Assembly: GCA_037127255.1 (NCBI GenBank)
Contig: JBANSL010000012.1
Span: 36,385,115-36,449,114 of the forward strand
Direction of reading: 5' to 3'
Length of the DNA: 64,000 bases
From: Persicaria tinctoria
Taxonomy: Eukaryota; Streptophyta; Magnoliopsida; Caryophyllales; Polygonaceae
In this document: positions 32,960 through 43,560 of the stretch, piece after piece
Layout of the letters: each line of letters begins with the position of its first letter
How positions within the stretch are numbered: the first letter of the stretch is position 1
The notes under the pieces: model-generated
What the model was told of the DNA's origin: nothing
The model's database searches: none
The model's input: only the letters and a program-made list of their open reading frames with translations
Translations under genes and position numbers: made by a program

Positions 32960-33198
32960 AACAAAAATTGTAGGATAGATAGAAACTAATGGTAGGATAA
33001 AACAATGATATTTGTAGGATCAGAACGTAGGATAGATGAAAACTAATGGTAGGATAAAACAATGATATTTGTAGGATCAGAATGTAGGATAGATGGAAAT
33101 TAATGGTAGGATAAAACAGTGATATTTGTAGGATCAGAATGTAGGATAAATGGAAACTAATGGTAGGAGAAGACAATGATATTTGTAGGATCAGAATT
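32960..33198. repeat. Tandem repeat, unit about 60 bp, four copies
   Basis: The unit contains GTAGGATAGATGGAAACTAA, TGGTAGGATAAAACA and TGATATTTGTAGGATCAGAA. Inverted, more diverged copies lie at 32560-32770 and 33760-33980. Confidence 0.85.
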
Positions 33199-33297
33199 TT
33201 GAGTTGCTGGAATTTTAATTAGAAGAGAAGGAAACATTCCAGAGTCAATTGGAGATGTTAATGGATCAACTTTTGGTTTCTGTTTCCATTTCAGCAG

Positions 33298-33508
33298 CCT
33301 ATGAAACTTAAGTCTGAGCCAGCTCCATGGGCAAATTCATCTAATGCTTCTGGAAATTTGCAACCTACAATGTTAGGGCCCTCTTACTTGTCAATTTTAC
33401 TTCAGATATTAGATCCATATGATAATCAGTATAAAATCTTCAACTCTGACTATTTCAGATTTTGTCACCAGAGGACTTACCAATGGCATCCAAGCCAACA
33501 ACGAACTG
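33298..33508 (+). pseudogene. Exon-like fragments, unrecognised
   Basis: After a TTCAGCAG acceptor a frame reads PMKLKSEPAPWANSSNASGN to a CTTCAG near 33407. A second piece after TTTCAG (33459-33464) reads LSPEDLPMASKPTTN. Together they resemble a low-complexity part of a plant protein. Function unknown. Confidence 0.3.
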
Positions 33509-34020
33509 AGGTCAGTTTTTTTCTTCCTATATTTTTAATTTGACTCGCCATTCCATTTTAATCATCTAATCAGACGAGAGGTTCTAATATGAGCGAGCGT
33601 TATAGTACATCTTTTTGACGAAGTGACTCAAAGGGAAGACTGAGTGCATTTGTAGTAACAACTTGTTATTGTATCTTGCCAAGGCAGAAGACGAGTAAAT
33701 GCTGACAATAATCCAGCTAACCACATGGAGATGGCAATGCTACAGCAAAAAATTTCCATTACGATCCTTCCTTTCTAATCCTACCAATATCGTTGTTTTA
33801 TCCTACCATTAGTTTCCATCTATCCTACCATGATTTTTCAAGTTTCCTGGTACTTTTTGACTTAGTTCTATACTTAGAAATTTTGGTGATTACATTATTA
33901 TCCTACCAATATCGTATATTTATCCTACCAGGTTCAAAAAATTGTCATGCCACTAGTGTCTATATTTCCTACCATGTTCAATTGTATAAGTCCAGAAAGA
34001 TATGAACACATTCTCCGCAT

Positions 34021-34091
34021 TAGCCTATGTGAGAGTCGAACTCACATCTTTGTGTGCATACACAATGCTCTACCAATTGAGCTAATAGGCT
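34021..34091 (-). tRNA. tRNA-like sequence 4
   Basis: Acceptor AGCCTAT/ATAGGCT perfect, D stem GCTC/GAGC, anticodon stem TTGTG/CACAA perfect, loop TATGCA of 6 bases, variable AGAT, T stem GTGAG/CTCAC with loop TTCGACT, discriminator A. Right end of the inverted-repeat element. All four stems are fully paired, the best preserved copy. Confidence 0.65.
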
Positions 34092-35113
34092 ATTTATATA
34101 ATCTATCGATCAAAGTTTTGGAGAATAGACATCTCCATAAATGCTGAATGTCTCAATCCATTTCAACTGTTTGTTGCAACTCTCTCAAAAGAATGCTTAA
34201 TTCTCTAGTTCTACATATGCAAACAAATCCATAAGCGCCAAAGGATTTCGCAAATAATAAATAAATATAAAACACCCCACAACATATTCTTCAAAGATTA
34301 TTTGAGAAAATTCCATGCTCTAGAGATATCCATGCAAGCAAATCCATAAGCGCCAAAGGATTTCGCTGACTTGACTGCTCAATAGTAAAAGCAGCTGAAT
34401 TCAAATACCAGAATAATTTCAAATAGTTTTAGTCCTTCATTATATGATATGTATAACTCTCTAATCGCATGGTGCATAAAGCTCTAAAAGCACAACAAAA
34501 TAGATCTCTCTCAAGGATTCAAATAGAAGACATTATTATTTCAGATAAGGAGGTAGAAAATAAAGAGGAAAGTATGGAAATTGTGCACATCACTCTTAGT
34601 CTTAGTCTTACCTCAAACTCCATTAAAGGTGGTGACATTATGCCTGTTATCGCTGCATCAGCACAAACTCCATATTTATTAACATTCCACAACAGATAAG
34701 GCAGCTGCTGTGAAGAATTTTCAAATTCTTCTAAACCTCTGCTTTTACCCTTCTGATCCCAAAATTGATCCTTTGTTTCTTGAAACCATCACTGCAGCAT
34801 ATTCTACATCTCAAGCATGGAAATCCTGTTAGAATAGGTATTAGTTCAGATTCCAAACAAGCCAGGTTTGTAATCAGAAGGAAGGTATGGAAGTTCACTG
34901 GTAGTGCAGACAAATACATGTTCTTGAAAATATAAATATGAAGCAAAATGTTTTCATCAAAACCAATTATTTTACGTGAAAATAATTAAAGAATGGGACA
35001 ATCAAGGAAATAAATGAGCTCCTCAGATCACCTTGTTTGCATAAGTATAGGTGTAATAAAACAAAATTATATTTAAAAAAAGAGTTTGAAAATAAAATGT
35101 TAAGATAATATAC
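34092..35113. other. Unassigned interior of the giant MULE
   Basis: Mostly AT-rich. A 45-base phrase (GCAAATCCATAAGCGCCAAA ...) occurs twice, near 34222 and 34338. On the minus strand around 34740-34830 a frame ending RCRICCSDGFKKQ is suggestive but unsupported. Confidence 0.35.
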
Positions 35114-35248
35114 CTGAATATCATGGCCATCAAACCGCCCAATCACACCTTGCATAACAACAGAAACTTCTTCACCAGATACACCATGAGAGAGATCCCT
35201 CTTCATCCCACGAACCCTCATATTTAGAATCTTCCCAAAATATACTAT
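35114..35248 (-). pseudogene. Exon-like fragment, 45 codons, unrecognised
   Basis: Exactly 135 bases, open throughout in phase 0, between an ATACAG acceptor and a GTATAT donor. It starts IVYFGKILNMRVRGMKRD and ends GRFDGHDIQ. The clean borders and balanced composition suggest a captured real exon, but I cannot assign a family. Confidence 0.4.
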
Positions 35249-37312
35249 CTGTATCCAGAATCAACATTAATAAGAGAACCAAGCATGAGGCAGGATTTGG
35301 AAGAGAGGCAGGAATGTGAGAGTGAGGAAGGCATCAAGTAATAGTGCATGCACTGCATCTTGCTAGAAAATGAAGAACTTGAAAGAAATCACTGGTTGAT
35401 ACAACCAAGAATGGCATCAGAATTGGGCATTGTTTCCCTTGGGTTGCTAAAATGAATCTTAATCAATCATTTCTTTAAGAATGTCCAAAGGATGAACAAA
35501 AGCAAAAGCCAAATCTCTCTTACACGGGTATATAATTGGAAAATCCTTTTCATGCTTTAAGAATGACAGCACACGAGATTTCTAAGTAGAAATTCCTTTT
35601 CAGGCTTTGTAGCGAATGTAGAACTTAGTATTGAAATGCCATTCTCATGAGCAATAACCTAGAATATGAATGAAAGATGCCAGTGTGTACTAGTTGAACA
35701 ACCAAGCCTAAACGTCAATATCAAGATGTGGAGTAATTATCCAGCAAAACTTCCATTCAGGACATTGACCTATCTATACCTTGTTTCAAGAGAGTTATTG
35801 GCTAAGCTTCAAATTTTTTAACAAAAACACAATCCACTGAGACCAAAATGTGATACAGAATTGTGTGGATGTCCTCATTTAACGTCGGTCGCCCATGAGT
35901 ACGAATCTCAATCTTTGTACAAAGTCAGCCAAGCTACTAAACCAATTACCACCAAAGCACCAACTATAACACCAACATGATGATCAAATGCAAGTAGGTA
36001 AGTCAGAACTGAAATGTAAGATGATCGGCAATCTAGATCCAATCACCTAAATGGATCACCATATACCATCCAATAAAACTCAAGTAACCAAGTTCTTCGA
36101 TTGTTGACAAAGACCGCTGAAATGGATCACCATACACCATCCAATTCAAATTGTGATTGTCCTCTTGTACAATTTCACATTTTTTCCAAGTAATCAAAGA
36201 AAAAAAAACTGAATATGAAATGCCAAGATAATAGAATGATTTTGGGGAGGATGGAAATGAAAAATACTTGCTTTTAAATCAAATCGCCATCCAGAGAAAA
36301 AATCAACAGATAGCCACACGAAGTCCCAACGTCAAGAACACGGATTTCATCAAATACCATTCATTCGATAGCGGAGATGTACTCGTCTTCGATCGGGAAT
36401 AGATTGGGCCGGATCTTGATCCGAGAATTGCTAAATCGATCATCGGACCATCCAAGGATTAAAATTAGGGATGTCGAGGGAGCCGAAGTCGGAATCCATG
36501 TCGTCTAAGCCAAAGAAGCCGATTCTTGGGCGAACGACCGACGACGAGGAGACGATGGGAAATGGAATTCGGCGATCTCTGAGGAGGATTCGTCGTCTGA
36601 GTGTAGGGTGTACCTGATCCTTTTGGTGTCGGGACCCTCATCTGCGCCACCCTCATCTGCTCACGTCGCCACCTCTCGCTTTCCTTCCTGTACAGCCGGT
36701 CACCTTCTACAATCGGTCATGAATAGTTACAAATCACCGACACTTTTTTTTGCTTGGGGTAGACTGGTCTAGATTGCACATTAGTGGGCCTGCTAGTTTT
36801 TTTTTTTTGCAAATAGGCCCAAATTTTGGTCTATTTGGTACCCTTTCCTCACCGATAAAAGTGCTCTCACGAATTGGCTATGTATAACTTATGTACACAA
36901 AGAAATTTCAGTTTATTCATTTGCATCATTTGGAGATGCGTATTGTTTTGCCATGGGAAGCCTTTGTAGAGATCACACCAAATGTATTTTTACCAAAGGG
37001 AAGCCTCTGTAAAGATCACACCAAACATTTCCATTTGCATTACCACATGGATTTTCTACGATGGGAAATAGGTAAATTGGATTCATCCATTGCTAGCACT
37101 TTGTTAAAGCTATCTTTAGCTGATTCAAAAAAGTCAGTCACATACTCACACAAAGATCCAAGCTCACTTTTGAGAAAATGAAGACAATTAATTATTCTCA
37201 GGCCTTAAAGATAAGGTTTTTTTTATAGCACATGTAGGAATCAAGTTTAGAGATTCTCGCATAAATGCACAAACACCATTAACACTAATAGGCTTAAAAT
37301 TAAGTTGATATT
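35249..37312. other. Unassigned interior of the giant MULE
   Basis: No gene supported. Near 36470-36660 (minus) there is a GC-richer, first-exon-like segment. A repeated phrase ATGGATCACCATA(T/C)ACCATCC occurs near 36052 and 36122. Confidence 0.35.
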
Positions 37313-37382
37313 TGCCTATACGGGATTTGAACCCGTATCTTTGTGTATGAACACAACGCTTTACCATTTAAGCTAATAGGCT
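37313..37382 (-). tRNA. tRNA-like sequence 5
   Basis: Acceptor AGCCTAT/ATAGGCA (first pair lost), D stem GCTT/AAGC, a paired change from GCTC/GAGC in the other copies, anticodon stem TTGTG/CACAA perfect, loop TTCATA of 6 bases, T stem ACGGG/CCCGT with loop TTCAAAT. A TTTT follows about 14 bases downstream on its strand. Confidence 0.6.
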
Positions 37383-38149
37383 TCAAATTTTGTTCGATAG
37401 AATTAGAGCATAAAAGATGGATACTACTAAATAAAAGGATCAATACATTTGTTAACTCATGAATTGCATATTATGATAGTTTTATTAAAATGATAAATGA
37501 CTGTAATTCGAAATCATTATTCACCATCTATTTTTGTAATATACACTGAACTTCTCAATCAGAATAGTCTTTTGGTATGTTTGAATACATGACTCATTAC
37601 AACAATCTGATGTACGTGAACTCAAACTTAAGACAGATGACAACAATCCAACCTGATGATTTTTAAACTCTACAAACTTCCAAATCTTTGAAAATGAAAT
37701 CCATGTATCACTAAAAATCCCCAAATCTAAATCCAAATCTCAAACTCCAACTTCAGTCACAAATTTGATAAAATAAATTTGTATTAGAAATCAATAGAAA
37801 TCCCAATAAAAATTAGTTGTATACCCAAATCAAATCACAAATTTCACAGATCAACATCCTAAACCCTAAATTTCCGAAATTGCAAAGCTTGAACCGAAAA
37901 CATACATGTAGATTCGCGCAAACCTCGTACTACCACGCTCGTTACCATCGTCATCCACTCATATCTCCGCCAGCGTCGCAAGTCTGTAGGACTGGTCGTT
38001 TCTCACCAGCATCTCTCCTCTCCCCTTGGAGTAAGTAATGGAGACTACTCAAGAGTATGTGCCGGCAAAGACGCGTTTCTCTCTTCGTTTCTCCAATTCC
38101 CCCCTTTTTTGTTTTATTTTAAACAACTTAACATTTACAGTTAAAAAAC
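37383..38149. other. Right interior of the giant MULE
   Basis: AT-rich to about 37900, then a GC-richer segment (37910-38040) that could be a captured coding fragment. No family recognised. Confidence 0.35.
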
Positions 38150-38268
38150 AGACGGAGGGGTACGACACATATTTTTTATAAAACTTAGGGGTACCAAGCG
38201 AATTATATCAAAGATTGGTACACCCTGCGAAAAAGACATTACCTGAAGGGTACGGTGCGAAATTTCCG
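38150..38268. repeat. Right terminal inverted repeat of the giant MULE
   Basis: Inverted partner of 22590-22715, followed directly by the second TATTTTTTT. Confidence 0.7.
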
Positions 38269-38277
38269 TATTTTTTT

Positions 38278-38582
38278 AAGTTGGTTGATGATAAGTGAGT
38301 CTCCTTCTATTTATAGTTTGTTTATCCTTAATTTAACTGCTTTTTGGATACCTTGGCGGAGAGCCAGTGCTTCAGTCATTAAAGGTGTTTGTTTTCCCAT
38401 TGTATTGCATCATCTGTGTATTGGTTAGCCTTCCCAATCTCTGATAATGTATCCAATGGTGTTGCCCCTATCTAATAGTGTTGAACCATCGGAATTTAGT
38501 TTAAATGTTCCATTGGTGGTTTCTTATATTTTATTCTACCCCTTGGGCTTTTTTGGTTTATGTGTTGGTTTAGAATGTGTTA
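38278..38582. other. Unassigned sequence between the giant MULE and a solo LTR
   Basis: About 300 bases that probably continue at 41263-41600 once the solo LTR is discounted. No gene recognised; a 100-codon frame at 41281-41583 has no domain I know. Confidence 0.35.
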
Positions 38583-41257
38583 TGTAAAGACTCGAATTTT
38601 TAAATCCTAATTTCTCGGAAAAAAAGAAAATCAAAATGAATTTTGAAGCAGAAATTAGCGAAAAAACTCTCTAGCTCGGACTTTGACCTCGTAAAGTAGA
38701 TTTCCGACCTAACTAGAATTTTGAAACTAACATGACAACATCGATTCTCGATTTTAAAATCTAATTTCTCAGAAGAGAGAGTGGAAATTGGGAAACTAAC
38801 ATCAGGGGACTAATTTCGGGACGCCCCTCGGGATTCAAGATTGCAACGTCGGAACCAAGGCTTGGACTCCTACATTTCTAACCCTAGTCAAGATCTCCAC
38901 ACCAAACCCTAGCCCAAGTGAACCCATGTTACAAATTGAGCTTGGTCAAAGATGCTTACCATATTTGGGTGAGACACCCACAAATACTTTTCCATCCTCA
39001 CTTACCTTGCATGCCCTTCTTTTGGAAAGAGGACAAATCCCACTCTTACCTTCCAAATTTCACCAAAAATCACTCGAGGAGATAACGATATGACATCACA
39101 CCATTTCAAACTTCAGATAATGCCAAGACCAAGCATGCTTGTTTTAAAAAGTGAGGAGATGTTGGAAGCTTAACATTTCACAAACCCAAAAACCCTAAAC
39201 ACTCTCCTGCTCTCTCCTCTCTCCTTGTGCCGCCCCAACCCACACCCACAACCACCAACTCAGCCACCCTCTCTCCCCTCAAACCACCACCTAAAACACC
39301 AAGGGGGAGCCCTCCTCTTTCCCCTCTTCCTCTCGGCATCACCCTCCAAACACCACCACTTCACCTTTGTTTCTCTCTCTCCCTCAAGATCCAAGGAGTC
39401 CAGTAACTCTCACCACCTTCCAAGGAGCCAAGGAGGTCCATTGGAGCCACATCTCAACCCGGAAGTCAAGGATTGAAGCCCGGAAGTTCGTTTGCTTGGT
39501 TTTGGGTCTAGAAAGGGTAAGTTGGCACATTTTCTCTTCCTTTCACTTCTCAACCCTCCAAGTTCTCTTCTTTATTCCTAAACTAACTCCTCTCACTCAC
39601 CCAACAAGCGGATCTAGGAGTTTCGGCTTCAAATCACCTCAAAAGCCACCCAAGAGAAGAAGAAGTGGACCAAGGAAGTGTTGGGTGAGAAATCTCTTCA
39701 AATCTTCATGTTTTTTCAGATATTCTTGTACTAACATGTGCCTGGGTACCTTTGGAAAAAAAAATGGGAAAAATGGGAGCCCCAAACAACTTCTCATTAG
39801 GCCACACACGTCCCTTGAATCAAAGATTCAAGGACGTATTCGCCGTTGCGAGAGGGAGCTCGCAACCGTAAGGAAGAACAATCCAGCTAGGGTTCTAACT
39901 CGCGGCCGTGACGTGGATGACTCGCGGTGGCGAGGTGGAGTCCGGATACCCTAAGAGGGGACCCTGGACTCACGACCGAGACTAGAGGTTCTCGCAAACG
40001 CGAGTTGCCCGCGGCCATGAGAGGCTCCTCTGAGACGCTGAGTCTCGCGGGTGCGAGAGGCTAACTCGCGGTCACAACTGACTCCCTGATTCAAGCGTTT
40101 TAACTCCGTTTTCCGATGTTTTCAACGGCCGTTTTCGCGACTCGTTTTCAACGCTCTTGGAGGATTTCAAGGACTAATTCAAGGGCCTGATTTGGGAGTT
40201 TTGGGAAATGAAATTTATGAGCTTTTAAGATCGAACGTTTTAATCAGGTACATGGTTTTAAATCGGTTTTCGGGACTAACTCGGGATTGATTTGCTCAAT
40301 GACTAACTAGCATGATTGATGTGAATGGTTGTCTAATATTATGATATGTGTGGACTAATGGCATGATTTGGTTGACTAATAGCATGATGGAATGTTAAAA
40401 TTATGTATCGCTAACTTATGCTTTTAAGATATGATGATTATGATGGACTCGAGTTATGTGATATGTTGATACTTGATTATGAATACATGAATGTGGCTGA
40501 ATGGTATGATAAGGATGGTATGGTATTGTGGAATGTGGCAAGTGTGATGAGTGGTTGAACTTGATGATGTTATGATGTGTTTATATGTTATTGAACTATG
40601 TACACGTGTGTGTGATCGAATGATTAGAAGTAGACTTATATGGATGTTGCTATGATCTAGGTGATATTATCTGATTGTTTGTGCTATTTGCTGGGATAGT
40701 ACTTTTGTTGTTCTGCTTACCAGGTAAGTCTCTTCGGAGCTTACTCAGATCAACAGAGAGACTTTCTTGTCTTATGTGTATGATATACTAGGTGCTTGCA
40801 TTCATAATCACCATGCCATGTAGTACCATGCTAGGTTGCATTGACCATTGAGCATTCTATTTCTTTATGCGTTTGTAAACAGAACGGCCGTTACCTGTAA
40901 AGTATCTAGAGTCTTTGCTAGAGTCATAGGATGGCCCCGTCTCATCGGATTGTCTTGAGTCGTTCGAGTCTTAATTGCCACTTTAATTACCATTTTACTT
41001 CCACTCTAATTTATTTTATCTTTCGCCTTATATTATTCATTTTCTCTTTTAAGTGCAAATTCATGATTTGATAAAAGCATGCAAATATGGGGTTGGGTGC
41101 CACAACGGGCCTCGCCCCATTTATAAATTGGAATGCATTCACGAGCTGGCCAGTCTCCGCCCTATCAGAAAGGGGGGCGGTGGTTAGGTAGCGGGATATA
41201 CCACTTGGTATTTTGTGTTAAGGCCTTGTTATTATTATGCACTTGATCTTAGGAGCA
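38583..41257 (+). mobile_element. Solo LTR (2675 bp) with perfect target-site duplication
   Basis: Starts TGTAAAGACTCGAATTTTTA and ends TTAGGAGCA, flanked by TGTTA on both sides (38578-38582 and 41258-41262). Length and sequence fit a large gypsy chromovirus-type LTR. Its region 40770-40960 is homologous, inverted, to the last 300 bases of the window, confirming that it is a repeat family. Several long frames inside (for example 39367-39954) are not credible genes. The strand is set by the TGTAAAGACTCG start, common at the 5' end of this LTR type. Confidence 0.85.
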
Positions 41258-41749
41258 TGTTAGTGTGTTAATGTCCCGCCTTGCATCTAGAAGCATCTTT
41301 ATTAGGTATAGCGTATGTGTGTTCATTGGGCAGTGGAAAGAGCAGTAGACGTCATCTGATCCCGCTCACCATTAATGTTTTTAGATATTATTATGTTGTC
41401 CTATTGGTGCTACTTGTTTATTGTGCGGGTCCTTTTGTTCTACAGAGAGCGAGCGTTGTAGTTCCATGCTTTCCAGTAGCTCACATTGTGCCTAAACTCC
41501 TTTTGCATTGCATTTCTGATCTGCATAGGATCTGGCCCTTTTGTCACACCTTCATACCTTCATTCATTATATGTAACAAGTAAGTAATTGTATTCAAGAG
41601 TCATATGTAATTAACAACATAACCTTACTGCAGTAGCTGTTTTTTTTTATCTATCCAATTATATTGAAAAGATAAGCACACACCAATTATCATCTTTACT
41701 CATATGGCTGAGATGATATAAATAATATAATTTTCATTAATCATACCTT

Positions 41750-42629
41750 ATCTTCATCTTTTCCGCTACAACTTGATAAGATGGTTTCCGATGTTCTCTG
41801 CACCTAACTGAAAATGAACAAGTGTGCTCTTCTTTCACCTTTCTAATCTCAAAGTAACTCGAATTCTTCACACATGTAGCTAGTACTGTCCACTTGCAGC
41901 TGGCATCAATACAAATGACCTAGCTTGTACCTTTGTGTTGTTGATTTCTTCACTCGAAATTGGAAGTTCTCCTTGACTGCCATGTTAGCCACTGTAGTCC
42001 TTAGGTGATTTTTTGAGCTGAAAATATGTCCAACATATATGAAATCAATATCCTCTTTCTCATTCTCACTAAGGGCTTTATTTTGAGCTTCATCATTGTT
42101 GGTATGCATATCTTCTGATGCAAAATCAGTAATAGCGAGGGCCAATGTGTCATCAACACTTGCTTCTTGAATGTAATCATTATTTAGACTCTGCCACCAC
42201 ACTTGTTTGCTGCACTGTTTTTGTTATATGAGTACCATTCATCTTTTTCTTTGCTAAAACATACAACGGAAAAGACCATGCAATCTGAGGCGCATCATTT
42301 ATATCCATGAATGCCTTGAGATCTTCATTTTTGTTGACTGTAAATGGAGCTTTCAATTTTTGTAAAGGATGTAAGTGGCTTAACATAAGCTCATACGTTT
42401 CTAGGCAAATGTCAAACCTATCACTAATCATATTTGTCAATGATTCCAACTCAATATTGTCTTGCATCACAAATGCCTTAGGTTCAAGTTCACCAACATA
42501 CTCACAATAGCCATATGTCATCTTCAATTCTCCTCCAAAGCAGACTGTCATAAGTTTGAGATCCATCTCTTGGCATGTACGGAATCTGTATTTTACACCT
42601 ATGCAAATTTTATCAATTATTACTCTCAA
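41750..42629 (-). pseudogene. MULE-2: MuDR-type transposase, N-terminal exons, decayed
   Basis: The first piece (42180-42629) is a PB1-like/N-terminal region with G-G-E-L-K and Y-V-G motifs. The second (41906-42202) ends with V-G-H-I-F-S-S-K-N-H-L-R and N-F-Q-F-R-V-K-K-S, the start of the MuDR DNA-binding domain. A one-base change then shifts frame to V-I-C-I-D-A-S-C-K-W, Y-F-E-I-R-K and H-T-C, completing the zinc-binding segment at about 41800-41905. The DDE catalytic domain is absent. Related to, but clearly diverged from, MULE-1 near 9 kb. Confidence 0.75.
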
Positions 42630-43110
42630 CTAGATTCTAATGAAAAATCACAATCGTTCGGGTAAGAAGTACTACTTAGATCTAACCCTAGGGTATGGAA
42701 TTGAGAATTTGGAGTTGCAATTGATCTATAGAAAATGAAATTTAGGTCCAACATTTGAGTGTTACCTTGATTAGATTCCAAATCGTGTGTCTTTTCCTTG
42801 TTTATGATTCCATATTGCATTGATTTTCGGCCATTGGTGACAACTTTCGAGGATTCTGGAAGATTGATGTTCGAGGTTTCACCCAAAATGTTCGGATTCG
42901 CTATTGAGTTGGAATCACTGTTTGGAATCACGATCTCGAGCCTGAATATGAGATTTTGGTGGTTTAAGCTTAATTTTGGATGCTTGGGATTTGGGATTTG
43001 CAGATGATGTGGATCTCCGTTGATGAAGCTTAGATCGACGCTGAAAGAGAGGAATAAGGCGCATCTCAGTGTTTTATTGGAGAAATAACTACCTAACCTA
43101 ATTAAATAAG
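42630..43110 (-). other. MULE-2 5' region
   Basis: Upstream of the transposase remnant. A 101-codon frame (42626-42931) may be a leader exon. The end near 43080-43110 (AGGTAGTTATTTCTCC on minus) could be the start of a terminal repeat. Not certain. Confidence 0.35.
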
Positions 43111-43124
43111 TTATTGGCTAATTA

Positions 43125-43560
43125 CCTAATTTTTTTTTGAACCGGAAAGAATTCGAGAACCAAACAACCTTGGTATCTCGAGGGACCGAAATATCGGTAA
43201 CCGGAAAACCAGAAGGAATTGAACAACACACATACAACAACAAACCAACCAAACAAAATAGAAACAAACAAAAGTGGACAAAGGACGGCTCAAAGATCAG
43301 ACGCAGAATGTGGTAGCAAAGTCCGCATGAGCTCAGTCGTGGAAGTCACAAAGGGGAGAGGTGACGCAGGCAACGACCTGTGGAACAACAGTGGAGACCT
43401 CAGATTTGGACTCGATCAGAAGCGAGCCATCAGGCCTCGATCACAAATCCACGACCAAACCGCAACCGAAGAAGACGAACCACGAGCACAACAAAAGGTC
43501 ACAAACTGGAAGCTGGTCAATAAAAAATCATCGCAATGAAGGCACTAAACATTAGTTTCT
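43125..43560 (-). mobile_element. LINE-like 3' tail with poly(A)
   Basis: Minus-strand sequence ending CTCGAATTCTTTCCGGTTC then A-rich, with the internal block CCGAAATATCGGTAACCGG on plus. It matches the 11240-11480 copy in motif order. Short frames within it are not supported as genes. Confidence 0.5.

Larger units (their letters stand above)
31768..34091. mobile_element. Inverted-repeat element whose two ends are tRNA-like sequences
   Basis: Left end (plus) and right end (minus) both begin with a cloverleaf (tRNA-like 3 and 4), then ATAGGCTAAT, CGGAG, ATGTGTTCAT and GACTTATACAATT in the same order, so the inverted similarity extends at least 130 bases beyond the tRNA part. The interior has tandem repeats built from GGTAGGA and TACAATTATGAAC phrases. 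No duplication is evident at the borders. It is unlike named plant transposon types I know. Confidence 0.55.
22590..38268. mobile_element. Giant Mutator-like element (15.7 kb) with captured sequences
   Basis: The left end reads CGGAAATTTCACATCGTACC. The reverse complement of the right end reads CGGAAATTTCGCACCGTACC, and similarity continues for about 120 bases (left to 22715, right from 38150) at roughly 70%. Direct 9-bp flanks TATTTTTTT lie at 22581-22589 and 38269-38277, the Mutator duplication length, though low in complexity. No transposase domain is recognised inside. The interior carries other transposons, exon-like fragments and five tRNA-like sequences. It may be a Pack-MULE enlarged by later insertions. 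It lies about 150 bp upstream of the GME TATA box. Confidence 0.7.

Noticed and set aside
32928..33176. Repeat protein FYPTISFHLSY
   Set aside because: It arises from a tandem DNA repeat in a transposable unit, with no start context or flanking coding sequence.
23854..37382. Functional tRNA genes
   Set aside because: All five cloverleaves have a 6-nt anticodon loop, several have stem mismatches and none is followed directly by a Pol III T-run, so I list them as tRNA-like only.
39225..39954. Plus-strand genes of 83 and 195 codons
   Set aside because: They lie inside the solo LTR at 38583-41257, overlap each other in different frames and show no domain.
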